A stretch of 17,886 bases of DNA from JAFGMQ01 sp036733345 (lineage in GTDB: Bacteria; Desulfobacterota; DSM-4660; Desulfatiglandales; Desulfatiglandaceae). Under the pieces are notes generated by a model. It had not been told where the DNA came from. It was given only the letters and a program-made list of their open reading frames with translations, and did not search any database. The position numbers and the translations under genes were made by a program. The stretch is from positions 1 to 17,886 of the forward strand of contig DAINAR010000058.1 of the NCBI GenBank assembly GCA_036733345.1, given 5' to 3'. Positions 1 through 8,224 of the stretch are shown here, in pieces (positions within the stretch are counted from its first letter, which is position 1; each line of letters opens with the position of its first letter).

Positions 1-95
1 AATAAATCCAGGGCTTGAAATTTGATTTCATCATAAAGAGTCAATAATAACTCAGACTAAAATTTCGGCCAAGAGACTGTTCAATAATTATTCTG

Positions 96-204
96 TCATT
101 TCGAGCCTCGCGAAGCGCAGGCGAGAAATCTTTTTGCCATTTGAGCTGTAAGCCAAATCAATGAACTAATATTTCTCATCACGCCACAACGTGTCTCGAA
201 ATGA
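96..204. repeat. Nested palindromic repeat element
   Basis: Two nested inverted pairs are visible. The outer arms are tcatttcgag at 96-105 and its exact complement ctcgaaatga at 195-204. The inner arms are gagaaat at 123-129 and atttctc at 171-177. Motifs of the form tcatttcgag...gagaaat recur as dispersed intergenic palindromes in several bacterial lineages, which is from memory and not tested here. It is probably a non-coding REP- or MITE-like element. The rest of 1-283 shows no gene. Confidence 0.6.
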
Positions 205-283
205 TAAACTATTCTTACTTTTTTCTAAACCATAAGAATTTACATTTTTCGATCTCATTTGATCTTAGAAAGGTTATATCTCC

Positions 284-1048
284 ATGAAAATACTCAACCG
301 AAAAATCCTTTTAGGTTCTTTACTTATAGCACTTTCAGGTCTTTTTTACCTCATCCATTATGTAATATTTAAAGATGCACATCATATCTTCATTTACATG
401 ATAGGAGACATAGCATTCGTTTTTGTTGAAGTCTTCATGGTTACTCTGATTATTCATGAACTGATGAAAGAAAGAGATAAGCGAATCCGTATGGAAAAAC
501 TTAACATGGTGATAGGCGCCTTTTTCAGTGAAACCGGGACAAAACTTTTGACGTATTTTTCAGATTTAGACCCAAAACTGGATAAAATCAGAGATGATCT
601 CATTGTAAATGACAATTGGTCAAAGCAGGATTTTCAGCGGGTTTACCAGAGCCTGAAGTATTATGTCCACGAAGTTGATATTCATAAGGTGGACATTGAT
701 AGTTTACGCAATTTTTTAATTGGACAAAAGGACTTCTTTCTTAGACTTCTGGAAAATCCGAGTCTTCTGGAACATGAGTCATTTACAGAACTTCTCAGAG
801 CGATTTTTCACCTGACAGAAGAATTGGCCCTGGCCGGCAGGAAAGATCTTTTAAACCTGCCGGCTGTCAATTATGAACATCTATCTGGGGATATTAAAAG
901 GGCATACAGCCTTCTTATCTATCAATGGCTGGATTACATGAAATATCTGAAAAACAATTACCCCTATCTGTTTTCCCTGGCGATGAGAACAAACCCTTTT
1001 GATCAGAAATGTCAAAGACTTGAGAATCCTTTATCGGAAGAGGAATGA
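284..1048 (+). CDS. Membrane-anchored conserved hypothetical protein
   Basis: This 254-residue protein starts at an ATG preceded by a purine-rich AAAGG about 11 bases upstream. Residues 7-28 and about 36-60 are two hydrophobic segments, so the N-terminus should form a membrane hairpin, followed by a charged cytoplasmic domain of about 190 residues. That domain is mostly helical by composition and contains a conserved-looking C-terminal stretch with LFSLAMRTNPFD near residue 235. I recall similar uncharacterised proteins in anaerobic bacteria and archaea but cannot assign a function. There is no catalytic motif, Cys pair or nucleotide-binding loop. The gene stands alone: the neighbouring adenylate kinase gene is convergent with it. 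Confidence 0.75.
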   Translation: MKILNRKILLGSLLIALSGLFYLIHYVIFKDAHHIFIYMIGDIAFVFVEVFMVTLIIHELMKERDKRIRMEKLNMVIGAFFSETGTKLLTYFSDLDPKLDKIRDDLIVNDNWSKQDFQRVYQSLKYYVHEVDIHKVDIDSLRNFLIGQKDFFLRLLENPSLLEHESFTELLRAIFHLTEELALAGRKDLLNLPAVNYEHLSGDIKRAYSLLIYQWLDYMKYLKNNYPYLFSLAMRTNPFDQKCQRLENPLSEEE

Positions 1049-1148
1049 TAGATTTAGTAAACGGCGTTTGTCTCGGCCCTACACTGTCAGCTTTTTTGTC
1101 TCCTGATATGGGCAAAGTCCAAATTAAAATCTTTGATAATCAACCAAC

Positions 1149-1187
1149 CCGCTGCCTGTCTGCGTGCAACGCACAGACAGGCAGCGG
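1149..1187. repeat. Strong hairpin between convergent genes, possible bidirectional terminator
   Basis: Arms 1149-1161 (ccgctgcctgtct) and 1175-1187 are perfect complements. The inner pairs gcgt (1162-1165) and acgc (1169-1172) extend the stem around a tiny loop. It lies between the stop of the 254-residue gene and the stop of adenylate kinase, which converge here. No U-run follows on either strand, so intrinsic termination would be weak; it may instead be an mRNA end stabiliser or a dispersed repeat. A weaker hairpin, ccca/tggg followed by tttt on the minus strand, lies at about 1207-1226, closer to the kinase stop. Confidence 0.5.
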
Positions 1188-1244
1188 TGTATCTTAAAAA
1201 GCATTGAAAACCCCAAAAGCCTGGGATATCGGTAATTCTCATGA

Positions 1245-1886
1245 CTATAGTTCTTTCTTAATTTCTTCAACCGTTTCCTGGCTGCTGATTGAAACAAAAT
1301 TTTTAAGGAGACCTGATTTTTCATAAAATCCGATAAGCGGAGCAGTTTTTTCATTATAGATATCCAATCTGTTAATTATCGCTTCTTCTGTCTCATCATC
1401 ACGCTGAATAACCGGGCTGCCGCATTTTTTGCATTTTCCCCCTTCAGCAGGAGGGTTGCTCTTAATATTATAAATTTCCTGACATTCCGGATTCGAACAT
1501 GTCCTTCTTGTTGTAAGCCGATCCAGTATAACATTTCTGGGCACTTCGAGATTTGCTACAAAATCAAGTTTAATACCCAGTTTATTGAGAAGTTTTGCGA
1601 GCTCTTCCGCTTGTGGAATTGTCCTGGGAAATCCGTCAAGGATAAACCCGTTCCGGCAATCGCTCTCCTGCAAACGGGCTTCCATTATTTCCATAATAAG
1701 TGAATCCGGCACCAGGTCACCCTGGTCCATGTATTTTTTCGCCTTTTTCCCCAGATCCGTGCCTTGTTTTACGGCAGAACGAAGTATATCTCCGGTTGAA
1801 ATCTGAATTGAACCTTCAACAGATGTAAGGAGCTTAGCTACAGTTCCTTTACCCGCTCCCGGGGCTCCCAAAAGTATAATTCTCAT
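1245..1886 (-). CDS. adk: Adenylate kinase, zinc-LID type
   Basis: This 213-residue enzyme interconverts ATP + AMP and 2 ADP in the cytoplasm, balancing adenine nucleotide pools. The P-loop GAPGAGKGT is at residues 7-15, the AMP-site motif DGFPRT at 84-89, and a long LID follows at about 122-165. The LID carries Cys130, Cys135, Cys152 and Cys155, the four-cysteine pattern of adenylate kinases with a structural zinc in the lid. The reading frame stays open 21 codons further upstream, but the start at 1886 is preferred: it has the family-typical MRIILLGAPG beginning and a perfect AGGAGGG site just before it. Length is normal for the long form. It has its own promoter and appears to be monocistronic. 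Confidence 0.97.
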   Translation of the reverse strand: MRIILLGAPGAGKGTVAKLLTSVEGSIQISTGDILRSAVKQGTDLGKKAKKYMDQGDLVPDSLIMEIMEARLQESDCRNGFILDGFPRTIPQAEELAKLLNKLGIKLDFVANLEVPRNVILDRLTTRRTCSNPECQEIYNIKSNPPAEGGKCKKCGSPVIQRDDETEEAIINRLDIYNEKTAPLIGFYEKSGLLKNFVSISSQETVEEIKKEL

Positions 1887-1933
1887 ATTAACCCTCCTGA
1901 AGTATTTATTTCGTTTTAAACAAAATGGTTTAC

Positions 1934-1962
1934 AAAATAGGCAAAACATGAAGAAGGGTCAA
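1934..1962 (-). promoter_or_regulatory. Probable sigma70 promoter for adk
   Basis: On the minus strand TTGACC (1962-1957) is followed after exactly 17 bases by TATTTT (1939-1934). The predicted transcription start near 1927 gives a leader of about 40 bases before the adenylate kinase start. The -35 matches consensus at five of six bases and the -10 at four. Confidence 0.5.
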
Positions 1963-2028
1963 GAATAATCTTCTGGGAAGTATATAATCTTATCAATGGA
2001 TGGTATTAAATGATAATTTTCAAAGCTA

Positions 2029-2523
2029 TTATTCACTTAATCCCGCCGCTACAAAGACATTCCCTCCTTCAGGCAAAAGTATAGCTTTTGCATAAACCAA
2101 TTTTGTGTGTAATTGGGTTTTATCATCCGGTGTAGGCCAACGGTATTTTACCCAGCCTGTTCCGTTAAAGTACCTTGTGCCATCTTTGGTAGCGGAACTT
2201 GCCTTTAACTTTGCCAAAAGCTCATAAAAAAACTTAAAACCCGTGTCGTCTTTTAAAGAAATTAAATTCCTTCCTACCAGATTAGGCTGCCACCCATGTG
2301 CCAGGATTGTAACTTCCATATCAGATACATAGACATAATTATCACCGCAAAATCGTATCTTGGGAATTTCAGAAAAATATGATTTTCCCTTTTTTTCAAG
2401 GGCAGCAGCAACTTCCTCTACTTTTGCCCTAACGTCATCTTTTGTGCAGTCTTCAGCAAAGATGGCTGATGAGAAAACAGATCCAATAAAAACCGCTATT
2501 AAAATGCCAACTGTTCTTTTCAT
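2029..2523 (-). CDS. Secreted Cache-like domain protein
   Basis: The 164-residue protein begins with a clear signal peptide (MKRT, hydrophobic core, SSAIFAED), so the mature protein should be periplasmic. The rest resembles a free-standing single Cache-type ligand-binding domain: an N-terminal helix ending in KGKSYFSEI, a strand with YVYVSDMEVTILAH, the motif NLVGRNLISLKDDTG at about residues 102-116, and a C-terminal block GTGWVKYRWPTPDDKT. Such domains sense small molecules, often carboxylates, but this protein has no transmembrane signalling partner attached. The start at 2523 is chosen over an upstream in-frame ATG because GAGGG lies at the right distance and the signal peptide then begins directly. 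Family assignment is by resemblance. Confidence 0.75.
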   Translation of the reverse strand: MKRTVGILIAVFIGSVFSSAIFAEDCTKDDVRAKVEEVAAALEKKGKSYFSEIPKIRFCGDNYVYVSDMEVTILAHGWQPNLVGRNLISLKDDTGFKFFYELLAKLKASSATKDGTRYFNGTGWVKYRWPTPDDKTQLHTKLVYAKAILLPEGGNVFVAAGLSE

Positions 2524-2553
2524 TGTGCCCTCATTAATCTTGGTCAAATTCTG

Positions 2554-2582
2554 ATTATGCGATTAAAGTATTCTTAGAACAA
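2554..2582 (-). promoter_or_regulatory. Possible promoter of the Cache-like gene
   Basis: TTGTTC (2582-2577) and CATAAT (2559-2554) on the minus strand are separated by 17 bases, about 30 bases upstream of the start codon. The -10 matches consensus at five of six bases but the -35 is weak. The rest of 2583-2850 is very AT-rich and shows no gene. Confidence 0.35.
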
Positions 2583-2851
2583 TCTAACGAAAGGGCAAGA
2601 TAAATCATAAAATTCCTTGCTTTAGCCAAATACAATAAAAAATGTTATACAATTATAAACCATCACCTTTTACAATTATACAAGTGCCAGAATTCGTCAA
2701 GAAATTTTATAAAAATGAAGGTGCCATCAAAGTTTTGCACAAATAACAACTGTCACAAAAGCCTGAGTTATTATGAAATAAAACTTTTTTATATTAACAT
2801 GTTCTTCTATCTAATATTTTCGGCTGTTTAAATTTACTGACTATTTTAAAC

Positions 2852-2881
2852 TTGATTGGTAATTGTTAAAATTCATATAAT
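2852..2881 (+). promoter_or_regulatory. Probable promoter of the PBP1A gene
   Basis: TTGATT (2852-2857) and a perfect TATAAT (2876-2881) are separated by 18 bases. The transcription start should fall near 2888, giving a leader of about 36 bases before the TTG start codon at 2924. Confidence 0.5.
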
Positions 2882-2923
2882 TATAAATCTGCCATTCAAA
2901 TTATTATACAGGGGTATTTTTCA

Positions 2924-5314
2924 TTGAAGGTAATTTTGAAAATCATAATATGGCTTATCATCATAGTTGGTTTAATTGGCATATGTACAGCTGCCTATTT
3001 TTGGTATATTTGGTCAAGCAACATGCCTTACCTTGGATCTATAAAAGAATACCGCCCTCCTATTATAACTGAGATATACAGTGACGACAACGAAGTAATC
3101 GGTAGATTCTGGGAAGAAAAAAGGAGTGTAGTTTCTTTGGAGCAGCTACCGCAGCACCTGATCCAGGCATTTATTTCTGCAGAAGATGACCGTTTTTTTG
3201 AACATCAGGGTATAGACATCAAAAGTATTGTCAGGGCTTTTATCAAAAATATTACTGCTGGTAAAATCGAGCAGGGGGGAAGTACTATTACCCAACAGGT
3301 AACAAGATCCCTGCTTCTTATGAATACGGAAAGAACTTATCGAAGAAAAGTCAGAGAAATCGTTCTTTCAATTCAGCTTGATAAAAATTTCAGTAAGGAT
3401 CAGATACTCTTTCTATACCTGAATCAGATATACCTTGGACAGGGAGCCTATGGAGTAGAAGAAGCAGCACGCACCTATTTTAACAAATCAGCCAAAGACC
3501 TTGAGCTTGCAGAATCAGCTCTTTTAGCCGGTCTGCCCCAGGCTCCTGCAAGATACTCTCCGATCTCACATTTTGACCGTGCAAAGTCAAGGCAGAAATA
3601 TGTCCTTGAGAGGATGTGTGAAGAAGGGTACATTTCAGAGAAACAATGCATAGATGCGATTGAAAGTCCGATTAACCTGAGAACAACTGTAGAAGATAAC
3701 TTTGCTAAAGCTCCTTACTTTACCGAACATATCCGACGATACATTTTTGATAAATACGGCAGGGATTTTTTATATCGCGGAGGACTAAAAGTATACACCA
3801 GCCTCAACCTGAGTATGCAGAATGCCGCCAGAAAGGCTTTGAAGAAAGGCTTACATGCGCTTGATAAAAGGGAGGGTTACAGGGGTCCTGTCACTCATCT
3901 TGCACAAAACAACATACAGGAATATAAAACAGATGCTTTAAAAAAGTTTAAATCTAATCCACCAGTTATCAATTCTGTTTGTGAAGGTATTGTTGAATCA
4001 GTTGATGACCAGAAAAATATAGTAACAGTTTGGCTCGGGGAAGGAAGTGGATATCTGCCTCTATCAAATATGGAATGGGCAAGGAAGCCTGATCCGGCCG
4101 TTGCTTACTATTCCGAGAGCGTTAAAACTGCGTCTCAAGTCCTTAAACCAGGCGATGTTATACTTGTCAGACTTATAGAAAGATTCAATCAATCAGCTAA
4201 CAGCAAATATAATCAACCCGGTTCAGAGACAAAACCTGCCTGGGAGGTATCATTAGAACAGACACCTGAGGTCCAGGGCGCCCTGCTCTGTATTGCTCAG
4301 GAAACAGGTGAAATTAAGGCCATGGTCGGTGGCATGGATTTTACTGTCAGTCAGTTTAACAGGTCAATTCAATCCAGACGCCAACCAGGTTCTGCTTTTA
4401 AGCCGATTATCTATTCAGCGGCTCTGGACTGGGGAATGAGCCCGGCTGAAATTCTTATGGATACTCCTTATATATCTGATAATAATCCTGGTGATGAAGT
4501 ATGGAAACCTCAAAACTACAAGGAAAAATTCTTTGGACCGACATTATTCAGAGAGGCCCTTGCAAAATCACGAAATGTTATCACAGTTAAGATATTGAAC
4601 AGGATCGGAATAAGCTATGCCATACAATATGCAAAAAACATGGGTATTGAATCCCCTCTGAGTCCTGACCTTTCTTTGGCTCTCGGATCGAGCGGAGTTT
4701 CACTGATGGAGATAACCAGAGCTTATTCAGTATTCGCAAATGGAGGCATGCTTGTAAAGCCCATTTTTATCAAAGGAATAATTGACCGAAGCGGACAGAT
4801 AATACTAGAAAATCAACCAGAAAACAGGAAAGTTATATCAGAGGAAACCGCATATGTTATGACCGATCTTTTAACGGCAGTTATCCAGGAAGGAACAGCC
4901 TGGAGAATAAAGGCCTTAAAAAGACCAGCCGCAGGGAAAACCGGAACCACAAATAACCTGTGGGATGCATGGTTTATAGGATACACCCCTGAACTGGTTA
5001 CAGGTGTCTGGGTAGGCTATGACGATCTTAAGGCCATGGGAAAAGGTGAAACAGGTTCTCGGGCCGCAAGTCCAATATGGCTCGATTTTATGTCCGAGGT
5101 TCTAAAAGAAAATCCCGTTATCGATTTTCAGATACCCGATGGAGTTATATTTGCCAAGATTGATTCAAGCACAGGTCTTCTTGCAAGCCCTTATTCCGAG
5201 AAAACTCTGTTTCAGGCATTTAAAAAAGGGAGCGAGCCAAAAGAATATTCGCCCAAGCCTACTGCTCCTAAGTCAGGCCATTTTAGCAGATTTGATATGA
5301 ATGATACAAAGTAA
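2924..5314 (+). CDS. mrcA: Penicillin-binding protein 1A, bifunctional transglycosylase/transpeptidase
   Basis: This 796-residue class A penicillin-binding protein polymerises lipid II into glycan strands and cross-links them on the outer face of the inner membrane. Residues 4-28 form a single membrane anchor. The GT51 transglycosylase domain follows, with the catalytic-Glu motif EDDRFF (87-92) and QGGSTITQQ (117-125). A linker with an OB-like insertion spans about 320-445. The transpeptidase domain has all three motifs: SAFK with the acyl-enzyme Ser490, SRN at 549-551 and KTGT at 672-675. Translation starts at TTG with AGGGG about 10 bases upstream; no in-frame ATG precedes the anchor. Length and motif order are normal, and the gene appears monocistronic. 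Confidence 0.95.
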   Translation: MKVILKIIIWLIIIVGLIGICTAAYFWYIWSSNMPYLGSIKEYRPPIITEIYSDDNEVIGRFWEEKRSVVSLEQLPQHLIQAFISAEDDRFFEHQGIDIKSIVRAFIKNITAGKIEQGGSTITQQVTRSLLLMNTERTYRRKVREIVLSIQLDKNFSKDQILFLYLNQIYLGQGAYGVEEAARTYFNKSAKDLELAESALLAGLPQAPARYSPISHFDRAKSRQKYVLERMCEEGYISEKQCIDAIESPINLRTTVEDNFAKAPYFTEHIRRYIFDKYGRDFLYRGGLKVYTSLNLSMQNAARKALKKGLHALDKREGYRGPVTHLAQNNIQEYKTDALKKFKSNPPVINSVCEGIVESVDDQKNIVTVWLGEGSGYLPLSNMEWARKPDPAVAYYSESVKTASQVLKPGDVILVRLIERFNQSANSKYNQPGSETKPAWEVSLEQTPEVQGALLCIAQETGEIKAMVGGMDFTVSQFNRSIQSRRQPGSAFKPIIYSAALDWGMSPAEILMDTPYISDNNPGDEVWKPQNYKEKFFGPTLFREALAKSRNVITVKILNRIGISYAIQYAKNMGIESPLSPDLSLALGSSGVSLMEITRAYSVFANGGMLVKPIFIKGIIDRSGQIILENQPENRKVISEETAYVMTDLLTAVIQEGTAWRIKALKRPAAGKTGTTNNLWDAWFIGYTPELVTGVWVGYDDLKAMGKGETGSRAASPIWLDFMSEVLKENPVIDFQIPDGVIFAKIDSSTGLLASPYSEKTLFQAFKKGSEPKEYSPKPTAPKSGHFSRFDMNDTK

Positions 5315-5326
5315 TTTAACAATAAT

Positions 5327-5359
5327 CAAACACAGTCTTTTTTAAACATGACTGTTTTA
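5327..5359. terminator. Possible weak terminator between convergent genes
   Basis: The arms acagtc (5332-5337) and gactgt (5350-5355) flank a 12-base loop and are bordered by A-rich and T-rich runs, so a stem followed by U residues can form in either direction. It lies between the stop of the PBP1A gene and the stop of the last gene of the ATPase cluster. The stem is short, so this is tentative. Confidence 0.35.
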
Positions 5360-5369
5360 TACTATCCCG

Positions 5370-5843
5370 TCAGGCTTCCTGCTGTTCCTTTTCCATAGCG
5401 TAAAGCTCTTCATATCTTTTGATAACAGCATACATGCCATGATCGAAGACACGGATCATTTTGTTAATGCTCTCCTGTGATCTTCTCAGATCAAGGCCTG
5501 TCAAAACAAGCGCATGAGATTCCGTGACCAGCCAGATTTGTCTCCTTATCATGATAAGGGCATAAATAGCCTCATACGAAGGAACACCAGCCTTAAATCT
5601 CATTTCTGCATAATTAGTAAAATATTCAAAGACCTCTGTATAAGGTTTTTTACAAAAATATATCCGCCGCAGATTTTGAAAAAAATCCATAATATGGCTG
5701 ATACACTCATTTTGGGTCATGGAACGAAAAGACGGAGTTTTGGGATTTTCCCTCAAAGCCTTGCACAACCGCTCTGAGATTTCCTTTGCGTGGCTTTCTG
5801 TTACGGCCATCAGTTTATCGGCAAAGCCTTCAACTTTTAGCAT
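5370..5843 (-). CDS. RsbRD N-terminal-like sensor domain protein
   Basis: This 157-residue soluble protein is all-helical by composition, has no membrane segment, and resembles the RsbRD N-terminal family: stand-alone versions of the sensory half of RsbT co-antagonists. Supporting stretches are the N-terminal helix with a SHAKEISERL-type pattern, the centre YFTNYAEMRFKAGVPSYEA (about 86-104), and IRRQIWLVTE about eight residues further on. It lacks the C-terminal STAS domain of a full co-antagonist. The start has a very purine-rich ribosome site (six G) seven bases upstream. It begins 31 bases after the stop of the 52-residue membrane protein, so it is probably co-transcribed with the ATPase cluster. 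Ligand and partner are unknown. Confidence 0.65.
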   Translation of the reverse strand: MLKVEGFADKLMAVTESHAKEISERLCKALRENPKTPSFRSMTQNECISHIMDFFQNLRRIYFCKKPYTEVFEYFTNYAEMRFKAGVPSYEAIYALIMIRRQIWLVTESHALVLTGLDLRRSQESINKMIRVFDHGMYAVIKRYEELYAMEKEQQEA

Positions 5844-5874
5844 ATATTTCCCCCCTTTCTTTTTCCTTTTAACT

Positions 5875-6033
5875 CTATACCAGCTTTCCCATTACCCTGA
5901 AAAAAAAAGTTATTCCCAGGGATATTATTACAACATTAAGAAGTATTAAAATGACGGTCGCGATAAAAATCATTCTTTGATTCGAATTTAGCCCTGCAAA
6001 CCAGTTGTGGAAATCCTTTCTGAAATTTTTCAC
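5875..6033 (-). CDS. 52-residue single-span membrane protein at the end of the ATPase cluster
   Basis: A GTG start overlaps the stop codon of subunit D (TAGTG, 6035-6031), which predicts translational coupling. The product has a basic, aromatic N-terminus (about residues 1-20, KNFRKDFHNWFAGLNSNQR) and then one hydrophobic stretch of about 25 residues from MIFIATVILI to LGITFFF. It ends in a short basic tail, VMGKLV. The topology should be a single-pass inner-membrane protein. I do not recognise a family. The coupling to D and the short gap to the next gene argue that it is real and co-expressed with the rotary ATPase. It might be a minor subunit or an assembly factor of the membrane sector, which is inference from position only. 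Confidence 0.6.
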   Translation of the reverse strand: MKNFRKDFHNWFAGLNSNQRMIFIATVILILLNVVIISLGITFFFRVMGKLV

Positions 6034-6647
6034 TAAAGCCTCTGTTCAATAAGCCTCTTTACAAAAATTTCCTCTCTTTCCATTTCTTCAAGTCGATCGG
6101 TAATATATTTTTTAGTTTCCTCGTTCTGGGGTATAAATATCTTGTCAAGAGCATTAACCCTCCGCTGAACTTTCTTCAGCTCTCTGGAAAGTATAAAAAT
6201 AGATTTAGTAAATGTGGCATACCTCGCAAGCAAAGGAAGCAGATTGATACTTTTTTCTTTTACTTTATCGTAACTACCGGTTGTCCCCAGAAAACTGGAA
6301 GCTTTTTTTAATTTCTTTGTCTGCAAATTTACGCTTGGTATTTTAAGCCCCATCAGTTTCGAATACTCTAAAAACATTGAATAACTTCGCCTTTCAGAAT
6401 GGCTCTTCAGGGAAAGGGTATCTGAACCCATATCAACAGCAGCAATTTTATAATCATTATAAAGCTCGTCAAGTGCCTCCTGAAATTCCTTTTCGAGCCT
6501 TTTAATAATGTTAATATTACGTACTATCGTCATCACAAGAATTTCTCTTTTTTGATTTAAAAGATCATAACCTGCATAAGCAAAAGACAGATCATCCTTT
6601 ACTTTTCTTAGGCTTGATTTAGTTGGGGGAATATCTATTTTAGCCAT
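6033..6647 (-). CDS. atpD: A/V-type ATPase subunit D (central stalk)
   Basis: The 204-residue protein is the rotor shaft that couples ATP turnover in the A3B3 head to rotation of the K ring. The family beginning is clear (IPPTKSSLRKVKDDLSFAYAG, then a long helix with LLNQKREIL at about 29-37), as is the C-terminal antiparallel helix with the typical VQRRVNALDKIFIP near residues 160-175. Both ends are long amphipathic helices, as expected for a coiled-coil shaft, and length matches the family. GAGGA lies about 10 bases before the ATG. It follows subunit B by 35 bases and overlaps the next gene at its stop. Confidence 0.93.
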   Translation of the reverse strand: MAKIDIPPTKSSLRKVKDDLSFAYAGYDLLNQKREILVMTIVRNINIIKRLEKEFQEALDELYNDYKIAAVDMGSDTLSLKSHSERRSYSMFLEYSKLMGLKIPSVNLQTKKLKKASSFLGTTGSYDKVKEKSINLLPLLARYATFTKSIFILSRELKKVQRRVNALDKIFIPQNEETKKYITDRLEEMEREEIFVKRLIEQRL

Positions 6648-6682
6648 TTTGAAAATTCCTCGAAATTATTGTGACAATTAAA

Positions 6683-8071
6683 TCAGTATTCGCTATCAGG
6701 AATATAGTACTTTTGAATATCCTCTTTCGCAATCCTGTAGAGTTCTTCCTTTGGCAGGGTCGATAGCATTTGCCATCCAATATCAAGCGTTTGTTCAATA
6801 GATCTATTTTCATCCTGGGCCTGACTCAGGAATTTTTCTTCAAAGACATTGCCAAAATGCATATATGTCTTATCCAGATCTGAAAGCTCTTCCTCGCCTA
6901 CAATTGCAGCCAGTGCCCTGATTCGTTTTACTTTTGCATAAGATGCAAAAAGCTGAGCCGCAACCTGAGCGTGGTCTTTTCTTGTCCTTCCTTCACCGAT
7001 TCCATCCTTCATAAGTCTTGAAAGAGAAGGAAGCCCTGCTATCGGAGGATATACTCCCTTATTGAATAGTTCTCTCTCAAGCACTATCTGTCCTTCTGTT
7101 ATGTATCCGGTCAGATCCGGAACAGGATGAGAAATATCATCACTTGGCATTGAGAGAATAGGAATCTGTGTAATTGACCCCTTCACACCCATGATTCTAC
7201 CGGCACGCTCATATATTGCCGCAAGATCACTATATAGATAACCCGGATATCCCTTTCTCGAAGGTATCTCACCTCTTGAGCTTGACAGCTCTCTTAAGGC
7301 CTCACAATAGTTTGTCATATCAGTCAAAATTACAAGGACATGCATACCCTCAGTAAAAGCAAGATATTCTGCAAGGGTCAGTGCCGCCCTGGGGGTGATA
7401 AGACGTTCAATGGATGGTGCATCAGCAAGACTCAGAAAAATTGCAGAGTACGGAAGGACACCGCTCTCCTCAAGTGAATCAATGAAGAATCTTGCAACAT
7501 CAAACTTTACACCCATTGCGGCAAAAATAACTGTAAATTCTTCTTCAGAAGAAAGAATCCTTGCCTGTCTGGCTATCTGTGCAGCAATAATATCGTGAGG
7601 CATACCGCTCCCCGAAAATATCGGAAGCTTCTGTCCACGGATAAGAGTATTCATGCCGTCAATAGCAGAAATGCCGGTTTGAATAAAATCCCTCGGGTAT
7701 TCCCTTGTATAGGGGTTCATTGGAAGCCCGTTCACATTCATTACTGCATCAGATATGATTTGAGGGGCACCGTCTATGGGTCTGCCTAATCCGTCAAAAA
7801 CTCTGCCTAACATATCGTGATGCACGGGTATCTCAAGAGGCCTGCCAAGAAAAGTGGGTCTGACACTCTTCAAAGAAAGGCCGGAGGTACCTTCAAAAAC
7901 CTGAACAACGGCCACATCTCCATCAACTTCAAGTGTCTGCCCGGTTCTTATTGCCCCGGAAGCCTCTCTTATTTCAACCAACTCATCATAGCCTACTCCT
8001 TTTACCCCTTGAACGAACAGAAGTGGACCGCTAATACGTGACAGGTTAGTATATTCCAGTTCGTATTTCAT
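6683..8071 (-). CDS. atpB: A/V-type ATPase subunit B (non-catalytic head subunit)
   Basis: The 462-residue regulatory subunit alternates with A in the hexameric head and forms part of each nucleotide pocket. It shows the N-terminal beta-barrel with ISGPLLFVQGV, the characteristic degenerate loop FSGSGMPHD in place of a Walker A motif, ILTDMTNYCEALRE, and the signature PSLSRLMKDGIGEGRTRKDH near residue 350. The start is set at 8071. GGAGG lies eight bases upstream of that ATG, whereas the ATG five codons earlier overlaps the ribosome site itself and is unlikely to be used. A 153-base gap separates it from subunit A, unusually long for this cluster. Confidence 0.96.
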   Translation of the reverse strand: MKYELEYTNLSRISGPLLFVQGVKGVGYDELVEIREASGAIRTGQTLEVDGDVAVVQVFEGTSGLSLKSVRPTFLGRPLEIPVHHDMLGRVFDGLGRPIDGAPQIISDAVMNVNGLPMNPYTREYPRDFIQTGISAIDGMNTLIRGQKLPIFSGSGMPHDIIAAQIARQARILSSEEEFTVIFAAMGVKFDVARFFIDSLEESGVLPYSAIFLSLADAPSIERLITPRAALTLAEYLAFTEGMHVLVILTDMTNYCEALRELSSSRGEIPSRKGYPGYLYSDLAAIYERAGRIMGVKGSITQIPILSMPSDDISHPVPDLTGYITEGQIVLERELFNKGVYPPIAGLPSLSRLMKDGIGEGRTRKDHAQVAAQLFASYAKVKRIRALAAIVGEEELSDLDKTYMHFGNVFEEKFLSQAQDENRSIEQTLDIGWQMLSTLPKEELYRIAKEDIQKYYIPDSEY

Positions 8072-8126
8072 TGATATGGCCTCCAATGATTAAATATAAA
8101 TCACACAAAATTTATATCTTTAAGAC

Positions 8127-8204
8127 TGAGGAACTCGCAAAAAGTCATAAATTGCTTTGATTCGGGGCTGGAATGACGATTGTTGGACTTTTTACGAGTC
8201 TGTC
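8127..8204. repeat. Long hairpin between the subunit A and B genes
   Basis: The arms at 8134-8146 (ctcgcaaaaagtc) and 8186-8198 (gactttttacgag) are complementary over 13 bases with one position that pairs as G-U in the minus-strand RNA. The loop is about 39 bases and includes ggaatgacg. The motif has the look of a dispersed palindrome of Desulfobacterota type (from memory). In the mRNA it would form a stable stem between the A and B cistrons. The rest of the gap (8072-8224) holds the ribosome site of B and nothing else I can see. Confidence 0.6.
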
Positions 8205-8224
8205 AAGACTAATATTTTAGACAA

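Noticed and set aside
1887..1949. 21-codon N-terminal extension of adenylate kinase
   Set aside because: The extension would overlap the ribosome site and the predicted promoter, and the family starts at MRIILLGAPG.
8072..8086. Five-codon upstream start for ATPase subunit B
   Set aside because: That ATG overlaps the GGAGG ribosome site that serves the next in-frame ATG at 8071.
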